Under the pieces are notes generated by a model. That model did not search any database. It saw nothing but the letters and a program-made list of their open reading frames with translations, and had not been told where the DNA came from. DNA of 5,062 nt from Desulfonatronospira sp. (GTDB lineage Bacteria; Desulfobacterota; Desulfovibrionia; Desulfovibrionales; Desulfonatronovibrionaceae): the NCBI GenBank assembly GCA_003563255.1, contig PWSL01000386.1, positions 1 through 5,062 on the forward strand. The letters run 5' to 3'. Below are positions 1 to 5,054 of this stretch, piece by piece. Positions within the stretch are counted from its first letter, which is position 1, and every line of letters begins with the position of its first letter. The position numbers and the translations under genes are program-made.

Positions 1-296
1 ACGTCTTCAGCAGGGGCAACAGGAGTATGTAAGCGTTGCGGATTCAGTTTCCGCTTCTTTCCCTTTCTGGAAGGTAAAACAAAGTGTCCAGCGGCTTCAA
101 GCTCCCGCAAAGCCTTGATGCATCCTGAATGTTGCTCATTGCCCTGGAAGTCCAGAAAACCAAGGTCTTGGCATATGGCTACTGCCAGCTGCTTTGTGTT
201 GGGGTGTTCATTGCTTTCAATCAACCTGACAACATATTCGATATGCTCGGGCTGGGCCAACTTACGCTTTATTTGGTTTTGTATTTTTGTTTGCAT
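1..296 (-). CDS. N-terminal part of a DUF4338/DruA-like (probably transposase-associated) protein, cut by window edge
   Basis: Reading the minus strand from the ATG at 296 gives 98 open codons that run off the left edge, so the gene is incomplete here. Visible blocks are an N-terminal basic stretch (MQTKIQNQIKRKL), a segment reading VRLIESNEHPNTKQLAVAIC, and the most telling part, LGFLDFQGNEQHSGCIKALR followed by ELEAAGHFVLPSRKGKKRKL. This layout, a small helical domain with 'KALRELEAAGHF.LP', is familiar from the N-terminus of DUF4338 (DruA-like) proteins. Many of those are encoded within IS4-like transposable elements; others belong to Druantia defence islands. The catalytic part lies outside the window, so I cannot tell these apart. 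The ATG has only a weak AGAGG just upstream (spacing about one base); an in-frame GTG at 311-309 is an alternative start. The AT-rich palindrome at 322-340 lies close upstream, consistent with an element end. The family call is from memory of conserved words, not from a search. Confidence 0.6.
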   Translation of the reverse strand, partial: MQTKIQNQIKRKLAQPEHIEYVVRLIESNEHPNTKQLAVAICQDLGFLDFQGNEQHSGCIKALRELEAAGHFVLPSRKGKKRKLNPQRLHTPVAPAED

Positions 297-321
297 GCCT
301 CTGGCATACACGAGCTTTTAT

Positions 322-340
322 AAAAAGTCCCGGACTTTTT
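322..340. terminator. Perfect 19-base palindrome with T run; bidirectional terminator-like or element end
   Basis: AAAAAGTCC, a single C, then GGACTTTTT form 9-base perfect arms, and two more T follow on the plus strand. A hairpin with this A/T flank can work as an intrinsic terminator in both directions, although the GC core is only GTCC/GGAC. It sits between the symporter remnant and the start of the DruA-like gene, so it would stop symporter-side transcription from entering that gene. Such shielding palindromes are common near insertion sequence ends. Its role here is inferred. Confidence 0.4.
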
Positions 341-360
341 TTCGGGGTCAAGGGCAGGCC

Positions 361-861
361 TAGCGCGTTGAGCATTGCTGAGTGTCTGGATTCAATGATT
401 GCCTGAAACATCTCTCCAATACCTCCATAGAGAGCATTGGGAAGATAGATGCCAAGAACCTATGCAAGAAGCATCATAATCACTCCCTGAAAGGCATTAG
501 ACCACCCGACACCCATGGCACCGCTGAAATAAACATAAATCAGCACGATGAGATAGGTGATCCCGGCCCCGACCCAGTAAGGTATTTTATCCTGACTGAT
601 TACGTTCAGAACATAGCCTGCTCCCATCATCTGCAAAGTCAGGTAAGGAATAAAGACCGCCACACTAAGTATGCCAAGAAGCACTGAAATGGACTTGCTG
701 TTGAAACGATCTGCCAGAAGTTCAGCCTGGGTGACATAACCGAATTTCTTGCCCAGATTCCAGGCGCGAGGTCCAAAGAAATAGTAAGGCACAACACCGA
801 TCATACAGTAAGCAATGATGTAAAAAGACGCAGCTCCGCGTGAATAGGCCCAGCCTGGGGA
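361..861 (-). pseudogene. Sodium:solute symporter (SSS/SLC5 family) internal fragment with amber stop
   Basis: The minus-strand frame entering at about 861 reads PGWAYSRGAASFYIIAYC, then a stretch containing GPRAWNLGKKFGYVTQAELL and ADRF, then hydrophobic segments including LQMMGAGYV and a GWSNAFQGVIMMLLA block. These are typical of membrane transporters of the SSS family, which couple substrate uptake to sodium. After MMLLA a TAG at 460-462 interrupts the frame. The same frame then resumes with family-like sequence (VLGIYLPNALYGGIGEMFQA), so the TAG most likely replaces a TGG tryptophan codon. Only about 165 residues of a usual 480-550 remain, covering perhaps transmembrane segments 2 to 6. 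The N-terminus is lost at about 861, where sequence changes to repeats, and the C-terminus is lost near 360-300 at the DruA-like element. The exact left edge is uncertain. The substrate cannot be named. It should be non-functional. Confidence 0.8.
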
Positions 862-863
862 CG

Positions 864-958
864 TTTTGCTCTTGCGGCTCCAGCCGCTTCTTCAGAATGT
901 GGCTGGAGCCACAAAAAAAGAGGTGCCCCTAAGCTGGAGCATGGGAACAAGAGCAAAA
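864..958. repeat. Nested inverted-repeat element (two stems), MITE/REP-like
   Basis: Two pairs of perfect inverted repeats are nested. The outer arms are TTTTGCTCTTG (864-874) and CAAGAGCAAAA (948-958). The inner arms are GGCTCCAGCC (876-885) and GGCTGGAGCC (901-910). The octamer GCTGGAGC occurs again at 933-940. Together these make a compact structure of about 95 bases with no coding frame of note. It starts exactly where symporter similarity stops (about 861), so it probably marks an insertion or rearrangement point. Non-autonomous palindromic elements have this form, but copy number elsewhere cannot be seen here. Confidence 0.55.
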
Positions 959-1002
959 AGTTTTTTAATCTTGAAAGAGCAATGATGCCCAAGCTCCTTA
1001 TT

Positions 1003-1034
1003 CTTCAGCCTTCAGACTTCAGCCTTCAGCCTGA
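1003..1034. repeat. Heptamer tandem repeat (CTTCAGC x4, one variant)
   Basis: The units are CTTCAGC (1003-1009), CTTCAGA (1010-1016), CTTCAGC (1017-1023) and CTTCAGC (1024-1030), followed by CTGA. Such 7-base arrays between genes vary in copy number by slippage. Together with the nested inverted repeats it fills the gene-free stretch of about 245 bases between the symporter remnant and the ATPase. I see no gene in that stretch. Confidence 0.7.
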
Positions 1035-1075
1035 AAAGCATGGTTATCGCCCCAGCTTAACGATCCTTGTTTAAA

Positions 1076-1096
1076 TTGGGTTGTAAGCACACCCAA
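1076..1096 (-). terminator. Weak hairpin downstream of the ATPase gene, possible terminator
   Basis: TTGGGT (1076-1081) and ACCCAA (1091-1096) can pair across a 9-base loop, starting 11 bases past the minus-strand stop codon of the ATPase gene. Read on the minus strand, the stem is followed by TTTAAAC rather than a clean T run, so it is a poor intrinsic terminator. Position is the main argument. Confidence 0.3.
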
Positions 1097-1106
1097 CAAT
1101 AGAATA

Positions 1107-2705
1107 TCAGGCCCCCCAGACAGTTATTCTTCTGCCCTGATGGGATTCCTGGCGGCTGAAGATTTTCTCATCCCAGGAGACTGTTCTATCCCGGTTAAAG
1201 ATAATAAGATGGGCTTCGTCTGCACCTGCACGATCAGCATAGTCAGCTGTCTGGCCCAGGCCGGTCTGGATGGTCTTTTCCAGGTCACCTCGCAGGATCT
1301 TGAGCTCAATCACCACTCGCTGAAGCGGTCCATACATGCCCATTTGCGGGTCCAAAGGCCACTCAATGATCAGGTCAGTTCGCTTGCGGCCAAGGCCGTA
1401 TTCACGCAAAAGCCTGCCTCCGCCGTTAAGAATTCTTTGCAGAAAAGCCTGCAAAAGAAGCTGGGGAGCAGCCTCCTTGTAATCAAACCCATCCTCCCAG
1501 ATTTCGCTGTGTTCCCGGAAAAACTGCTGAAAAGCCTGCAAAAGCTTTGGAATATCTAAGCTGTGGTCATCTTTTTCATACCAGGCAGTCTCCTGGTTGC
1601 TGATCATGACCTGCACAGACCAGGTAAGTTCTCTCGGAATGACTTCCATGTAAATGCGGTTGGAAATGCTCAGACTTGGACGCATCTGGATAAGCCCCAG
1701 GTCTTCCACGTACTGCAGGTCATCATCCTGGACCTGCTTTAAGGTTTCTTCTCCGGCAAGCAAAGCAGATATCACTCCGTGTACCCGAGGCTCACGCAGC
1801 TTATCCGTCAGCTGATCCAGATGAGTGGCTCTCGATAAAATAAGATTTTCCCGGGCCTGCAGATAATCCTCTAAGCTGATCTTTTTGCTCCTGTCCTTGG
1901 AAGCCTTGTTTTTCCAAGTTACTTCATAACCCAGAGCGTTCACTAACCAGGGCTGGCCTCTGGTATCCTCCCATAGCTCAGGAAAAATAGCATCTTCAAA
2001 CACTTGACCTGTCTCCTCGGTGTGCTGCAGCCACAGGGTCTGGACCTCATCCTGGTTGAAATTACCCATGCGCAAAGACTCGGCCTTAATATTAAAGGCA
2101 CTGCCTCCAGTGATGATTTCTCCCCCTTTTTGGTGAATGCGGTAATCGCGTACATCCCTGACCCCACAGAGGACTATGCTCTGGGGAAAAGCCTCAGGGC
2201 GCTGGGCATAGCCGGAGCGGACCTGACGCAAAAGAGATATGAGCGTATCCCCTACCAGGGCATCTACTTCGTCTAAGAAAAGGATTACCGGTCTGGAGCT
2301 GGACTGGGCCCAATGAGCAAGCATTTCGCTGAGAATATCCTGAGGGGGTATAATATTGATGTTTTGATGAAGCCATTCCCGAATGTTGCTGTTTTTCAGA
2401 TAGTAGTCTATGGAACGAGCAATAGCATTGCAGGCTGCAGGAATGCCCTGGGTCTCATCCCCTCTCGCTGCCTGGGCTCCTTCTATATTGGCATAGGCGC
2501 AGCTGTAGCGGCCCTCTTCATTGATGGCTTCCATCATGGCCAGCAGCGTTGTGGTCTTGCCGGTCTGGCGCGGAGCATGCAGGACAAAATAGCGCTTGCT
2601 GTCAATAAGGTGCTGAACTTCTGCCCAGTCTAAACGATGCAAGGGATCAATGTGATAGTGATCCTTGGGAACAGTGGGCCCGGCGTTGTTAAAAAAGCGC
2701 TCCAT
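1107..2705 (-). CDS. AAA-type ATP-binding protein with C-terminal PD-(D/E)XK nuclease-like domain
   Basis: The product has 532 residues and appears full length. The opening RFFNNAGPTVPKDHY is typical of a bacterial family usually labelled 'ATP-binding protein' or 'AAA-like domain'. Walker A is APRQTGKT at residues 44-51. Walker B is VILFLDEVDAL at about 140-150, followed by LLRQVRSGY. The sensor-like segment VLCGVRDVRDYR is near 178-189, and GSAFNIKAESLRMG follows. A middle helical or winged-helix region contains EDLGLI and NRIYMEVIPRELTW. The C-terminal region has the order expected of a PD-(D/E)XK fold: Asp444 in RTDLIIEW, the ELK triad part at 467-469, and Gln485/Tyr489 in GLGQTADYAD. All key residues are present, so ATP hydrolysis and possibly nucleic acid cleavage are plausible, but the biological role is unknown. 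I see no membrane segment or signal peptide. The start is supported by GAGGAG at 2714-2719 on the minus strand, 8 bases upstream. It lies 50 bases downstream of an AAA-ATPase stub and may be co-transcribed with it. Confidence 0.85.
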   Translation of the reverse strand: MERFFNNAGPTVPKDHYHIDPLHRLDWAEVQHLIDSKRYFVLHAPRQTGKTTTLLAMMEAINEEGRYSCAYANIEGAQAARGDETQGIPAACNAIARSIDYYLKNSNIREWLHQNINIIPPQDILSEMLAHWAQSSSRPVILFLDEVDALVGDTLISLLRQVRSGYAQRPEAFPQSIVLCGVRDVRDYRIHQKGGEIITGGSAFNIKAESLRMGNFNQDEVQTLWLQHTEETGQVFEDAIFPELWEDTRGQPWLVNALGYEVTWKNKASKDRSKKISLEDYLQARENLILSRATHLDQLTDKLREPRVHGVISALLAGEETLKQVQDDDLQYVEDLGLIQMRPSLSISNRIYMEVIPRELTWSVQVMISNQETAWYEKDDHSLDIPKLLQAFQQFFREHSEIWEDGFDYKEAAPQLLLQAFLQRILNGGGRLLREYGLGRKRTDLIIEWPLDPQMGMYGPLQRVVIELKILRGDLEKTIQTGLGQTADYADRAGADEAHLIIFNRDRTVSWDEKIFSRQESHQGRRITVWGA

Positions 2706-2755
2706 GATAAAATCTCCTCATAATTGATGGTCAAGGTCTTTGCTATATCTGATTT

Positions 2756-2983
2756 TTATAGCTTAAGTCCAAAACCATGAGTATGCAAGGCCGGGATGGA
2801 GGAGCGCATAAAAGGTACTATGCTTATTCCGCGACCCTGCACTGAAAAAGTGGGGCCTTGAGAGAAAAAATAGTATTTCCCGCTTTCAACCAGCTGATGC
2901 ACAATCCTTGTCTTGTCCAAATAGGTGTATCCCTCTTCAATGATCTCTCGGAGAGTACTCACCCCGATGGGCAGTTTTTTCAT
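2756..2983 (-). pseudogene. N-terminal stub of an AAA-ATPase-like (PF09820 type) gene
   Basis: The 75-residue frame begins MKKLPIGVSTLREIIEEGYT and continues with YLDKTRIVHQLVESGKYYF, the standard opening of the AAA-ATPase_like family. Full members usually run past 500 residues with a C-terminal PD-(D/E)XK (DUF1703/PDDEXK_9) domain. Normally the next words are FLSRPRRFGKS, the P-loop. Here a run of six A (2865-2870, T on the coding strand) shifts the frame. In the neighbouring frame one can still read LSRP before similarity ends for good. The remaining residues (after FFSQGP) look unrelated to the family, so the Walker A lysine and everything after it are missing. The ribosome binding site AGAAGGAGA (2996-2988) and start codon are intact, so a short peptide could still be made upstream of the ATPase gene at 1107-2705. 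Confidence 0.8.
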
Positions 2984-3115
2984 CGTTTCTCCTTCTGCGG
3001 CGTTGTCAGGGATGCTTTGTAGTACTATTGCTATTCTTCAATAGTTGTGCGCAGTATCTCGAAAAGCATAAATGCCTGTTTTTCATTACTTTTTATTGTT
3101 TGGAAAAACCATATG

Positions 3116-3156
3116 CTCTTGATCACTACTCTTGCATACTCTTGACCTGAGTCAAG
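3116..3156. promoter_or_regulatory. Candidate operator: CTTGAC-CTGA-GTCAAG palindrome and three CTCTTG direct repeats
   Basis: A 6+6 palindrome (3141-3146 and 3151-3156, loop CTGA) overlaps the last of three CTCTTG copies at 3116-3121, 3129-3134 and 3139-3144, whose starts are 13 and 10 bases apart. The cluster begins about 20 bases downstream of the candidate minus-strand -10 hexamer, a position where a bound repressor would block transcription of the stub and ATPase genes. No binding protein is identifiable in the window. Confidence 0.3.
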
Positions 3157-3175
3157 GACTAATCAACATGATTTG

Positions 3176-3203
3176 CATATATTTTTAATAAATTGAGAGT
3201 CAA
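3176..3203 (-). promoter_or_regulatory. Candidate sigma70-type promoter for the AAA stub/ATPase pair
   Basis: On the minus strand TTGACT (3203-3198) is followed after 16 bases by TATATG (3181-3176). The match is five of six at -35 and four of six at -10, with an AT-rich spacer. It points to the AAA-ATPase stub, whose start is about 190 bases further on. The AT-rich setting makes chance matches likely, hence modest confidence. No gene was found between 2984 and 3249. Confidence 0.35.
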
Positions 3204-3249
3204 AAGCTATCTTAACCATTTGTATTCATTTACCATGATTCTACCTGTT

Positions 3250-3330
3250 CGTCATTCCGGCGAAAGCCGGAATCCAGTGTCTTTTTAATAGGATAAAAGG
3301 CTGGATGCTGGATCAAGTCCGGCATGACGG
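3250..3330. repeat. Dispersed palindromic repeat (GTCATTCCGGCGAAAGCCGG type)
   Basis: The left arm CGTCATTCCGG (3250-3260) pairs with CCGGCATGACG (3319-3329) with one mismatch, and ATCCAG (3272-3277) pairs with CTGGAT (3308-3313). Inside the left half, CCGGC-GAAA-GCCGG (3257-3270) forms a 5-base-pair hairpin with a GNRA-type tetraloop. This wording is a familiar intergenic repeat found in many copies in diverse bacterial genomes. The right half is degenerate (CTGGATCAAGTCCGGCATGACGG), so the copy is an old one. It lies just ahead of the beheaded HD gene. Confidence 0.75.
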
Positions 3331-3345
3331 GGAGTACTTTTGACT

Positions 3346-3382
3346 GTCCAGTTAATAAGACAACTCAACAATCAAACTGGAC
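3346..3382. repeat. 8-base inverted repeat just upstream of the HD gene remnant
   Basis: GTCCAGTT (3346-3353) and AACTGGAC (3375-3382) are perfect inverted copies around a 21-base AT-rich loop. Recognisable HD-protein sequence begins about ten bases later (3392), so the repeat may be the footprint of whatever removed the 5' half of that gene. It is too short to name an element. Confidence 0.4.
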
Positions 3383-3391
3383 CTTTAGCCA

Positions 3392-4069
3392 CTTATCGAC
3401 ACACTGAGACTGATGCCGGCTCCTCCAGTGGACGACAGCAAAGAAACAGATGAGAATGACATACAACTCGGTGTGGAGACAGGCGGCCTGAATTCTGCTG
3501 AAGCTCTCATGCTGGCCAGATATTTTATTTTTTCCCAGGTATATTTTCATCCCCTGCGTAAGATATATGACATTCATTTGCGGGACTTCCTGAAACACTG
3601 GCTTCCTTCCGGAGTATACCCGACTGACTTGGATAAGCATTTGGCCACCACCGACTCAACACTGCTTGAGGAGATCAGAAAGGCTGCCAAGGATGCTTCT
3701 CATCCGGCCCACATGCCTGCTGCCTGTATTTTTTACCGTCAACACTACAAGAGGCTTTACCAGCCCGCGCAAAGAGATTTTGCAGTCAATCCGGATGCAG
3801 GCCGAGCAGTAGTTGATGCGTTAGGTAAAGAATTCGGGACTGAAATGGTCAGAAGGGCCAACCAGACAAAAGGTTCCGGGAATCCGGATTTTCCGGTCAG
3901 CTATGACAAGGGTAGAATTAAAAGTGCCTGGGCGTCAAATCTGTCTCAGGTTCTGAATGCAATTACACCGGCAAGTATCGATTGTGTTTTTGTGCATCGG
4001 GGGATAGAAAAGAAAGCACAAAAGTTCCTGGATGACAACCATAATACAATTATTGAGCAAGGGCTTTAA
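3392..4069 (+). pseudogene. C-terminal half of an HD-family dNTP phosphohydrolase (COG1078, YwfO-like), 5' truncated
   Basis: Family-like sequence starts before the first ATG: from 3392 the frame reads LIDTLRLMPAPPVDDSKE and continues through LGV, GGLNSAEALMLARYF and IFSQVYFHPLRKIYD, then LRDFLKHWLPSG. These words are typical of the region after the HD domain in COG1078 phosphohydrolases. That group includes B. subtilis YwfO and Enterococcus EF1143, a dNTP triphosphohydrolase. Those proteins are about 430-460 residues; here about 226 remain, and the metal-binding H...HD...D motifs are absent. A TAG at 3386-3388 closes the frame immediately upstream. The possible ATG start at 3413 falls inside conserved sequence and has no ribosome binding site. 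The C-terminus (ending FLDDNHNTIIEQGL) looks natural. Loss of catalysis is certain for this copy; a leftover regulatory or oligomerisation part could only be made if a new promoter and start serve it. It sits 27 bases upstream of the ywgA-like gene. Confidence 0.8.
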
Positions 4070-4083
4070 CTTTATTTTAAAAA

Positions 4084-4090
4084 AGAGGGG
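4084..4090 (+). promoter_or_regulatory. Ribosome binding site that fixes the ywgA-like start
   Basis: AGAGGGG ends six bases before the ATG at 4097, an ideal spacing. An in-frame TTG at 4091 would sit directly against this site and is therefore unlikely to be the start. Confidence 0.65.
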
Positions 4091-4096
4091 TTGCAC

Positions 4097-4636
4097 ATGG
4101 AAAGGCTGAGCAATAATGTCGTTACTTTGAAACTTTTGGACAGTATGCGGGAGTATGGCAGCTGGGCAGGAGAGACTCATCTGCAAAAAGCCGCCTATAT
4201 CTTGAAAAAATTGCACAACGTGCCTTTAAGCAATGAGTTTGTTCTATATAAGCATGGCCCTTTTTCTTTTGACCTGCGCGATGAACTGGCGCAGCTTCAG
4301 GCAGCCGGACAGATTAGGGTCGAGCCACAGCCCGCTCCTTTTGGACCCAAGCTGGGTATTTCTCCGGTTGGGAAAAATCTGCTCCAGCGCCTGGAATACC
4401 GCTGGAAACCGTACCAGGATCAGATCGAGCAGGTGGCGCAGTGGCTGTCCGGATATGGAGTCAAGAAACTGGAGCAGTTAGCCACAGCCCTATATGTTAT
4501 CAGCGAACTTCCGCATGAAGATGCCTCGGTCTGTCAAAGCCGCCTTCAGGAATATAAGCCTCATGTATCGGATGTGGACGCCCAGGCTGCGATTGCTGAA
4601 GTATGCGCGCATAGAATGGAATTAAAGACAAGTTGA
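4097..4636 (+). CDS. YwgA-family protein of unknown function
   Basis: The product has 179 residues and looks complete, with a good ribosome binding site before the ATG. An N-terminal helix is followed by THLQKAAYILKKL (residues 27-39) and YKHGPFSFDLRDEL (51-64), then a beta-turn segment GPKLGISPVGKNLLQRL and a long helical C-terminal part (KPYQDQIEQVAQWL onward). The 'LQK..Y.L' helix followed by 'Y.HGPFS' is the hallmark of YwgA proteins (B. subtilis YwgA is about 166 residues). In that genome the gene lies beside ywfO, which encodes an HD dNTPase. The same pairing is seen here, as the HD gene ends 27 bases upstream, so they were probably one operon. The layout distantly recalls the Panacea/SocA-like (DUF4065) domain, which includes many antitoxins; that link is my inference. 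No catalytic motif, signal peptide or membrane segment is visible. With the upstream gene beheaded, its original promoter has probably been lost. Confidence 0.75.
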   Translation: MERLSNNVVTLKLLDSMREYGSWAGETHLQKAAYILKKLHNVPLSNEFVLYKHGPFSFDLRDELAQLQAAGQIRVEPQPAPFGPKLGISPVGKNLLQRLEYRWKPYQDQIEQVAQWLSGYGVKKLEQLATALYVISELPHEDASVCQSRLQEYKPHVSDVDAQAAIAEVCAHRMELKTS

Positions 4637-4659
4637 GTACGGTTTATGTTCTTATCTGA

Positions 4660-4866
4660 GAACAGCAAATCTATGTTACGGAAGAACCGGCTCGGGAAAA
4701 CACCCTTATCAACGAACAGGTCAGGCGAAATATCCATCGTTTCCCTGCAGACTTCATGTTTCAGCTAACCATTGAAGAAAAAGCCGAGGTGGTCGCAAAT
4801 TGCGACCACCTGGCAAACTTCAAGTATACTCCTCACCTTCCTTACGTGTTTAACATGGGGCAATAA
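4660..4866 (+). pseudogene. ORF6N-domain protein fragment
   Basis: The plus frame after a TGA at 4657-4659 reads QIYVTEEPARENTLINEQVR, then RNIHRFPADFMFQLTIEEKA and EVVANCDHLANFKYTPHLPY before ending VFNMGQ and TAA (4864-4866). 'NEQVRRNI.RFP.DFMFQLT.EE' and 'LPY.F' are the signature of the ORF6N DNA-binding domain found in phage and mobile-element proteins. Complete proteins start with 'IYLIRGQKVMLD.DLAELY' and continue after 'LPYAFTEHG'. Here the first block is mangled, the second stops within LPYVF, and there is no start codon or ribosome binding site in a suitable place. It is therefore a relic of about 68 codons. It lies 23 bases after the ywgA-like gene and in the same direction. Confidence 0.75.
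4788..4810. repeat. Perfect 23-base palindrome inside the ORF6N remnant
   Basis: GGTGGTCGCAA (4788-4798), a single A, then TTGCGACCACC (4800-4810) form 11-base perfect arms. It encodes the VVANCDHL part of the ORF6N frame. As RNA it could form a strong hairpin; as DNA it is a near-ideal two-fold binding site. Comparable wording occurs in some ORF6N proteins, so it may be a conserved feature of that gene type. Confidence 0.7.
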
Positions 4867-4888
4867 GGGTAAGTTTCAAACAATGTTC

Positions 4889-4900
4889 GGGGTCAGACCC
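4889..4900. repeat. Short GGGTC-A-GACCC palindrome
   Basis: GGGTC (4890-4894), A, GACCC (4896-4900) sit in GGGGTCAGACCC. This is a motif often met near IS200-like (RAYT) transposase genes, though too short to be conclusive by itself. It lies in the gene-free stretch from 4867 to the end of the window. Confidence 0.4.
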
Positions 4901-4970
4901 TGATGGCACAAACCGACGCAACTTCAGACATAAGGCAATAGCACTACAGCGAAACTTCTAAAATTTATAA

Positions 4971-5054
4971 CCTGTCTCAATTGGGGACAGGCACTTTTGC
5001 CGTTTGAAAACTTGCAATTGAACAAAAAATCAGGCGGCAAAAGAGCCAGTCCCC
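4971..5054. repeat. REP-like paired palindromes of the RAYT/IS200 type
   Basis: Two overlapping structures are seen. CCTGTC (4971-4976) pairs with GACAGG (4986-4991) around an AATT centre, a one-base-short form of CCTGTCCCC-AATT-GGGGACAGG. GGGGACAGGCACTTTTGCCG (4983-5002) pairs with CGGCAAAAGAGCCAGTCCCC (5035-5054) over 20 positions with two mismatches and a 32-base loop. Sequences of this wording flank REP-associated tyrosine transposase genes. No such gene is in the window, so one may lie beyond 5062, or this is a solitary copy. Confidence 0.6.

Noticed and set aside
341..350. TTCGGGGTCA also found at 4886-4895
   Set aside because: A shared 10-mer is expected by chance several times in a window of this size, and the flanks differ.
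801..992. Minus-strand frame of 63 codons
   Set aside because: It runs through the nested inverted repeats and out of frame with the symporter remnant; the composition is not protein-like and no ribosome binding site precedes it.
1003..1034. Heptamer run considered as a CRISPR-like array
   Set aside because: Units are seven bases with no spacers; it is a simple tandem repeat.
1725..1760. ETLKQVQDD peptide in the ATPase, resembling translated dispersed repeats seen in other genomes
   Set aside because: As I recall the family, homologues have a similar spacing before the DDLQYV.DLGL block, so this is probably native sequence and not an inserted repeat.
3365..3640. Minus-strand frame opposite the HD remnant
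   Set aside because: It lies antisense to clear HD-family coding sequence and resembles no protein known to me.
4091..4096. TTG start two codons before the ywgA-like ATG
   Set aside because: It would directly abut the AGAGGGG ribosome binding site, whereas the ATG at 4097 has ideal spacing.
4648..4663. GTTCT/AGAAC hairpin after the ywgA-like gene as a terminator
   Set aside because: Only five base pairs and no T run follow, so it is not distinguishable from chance.
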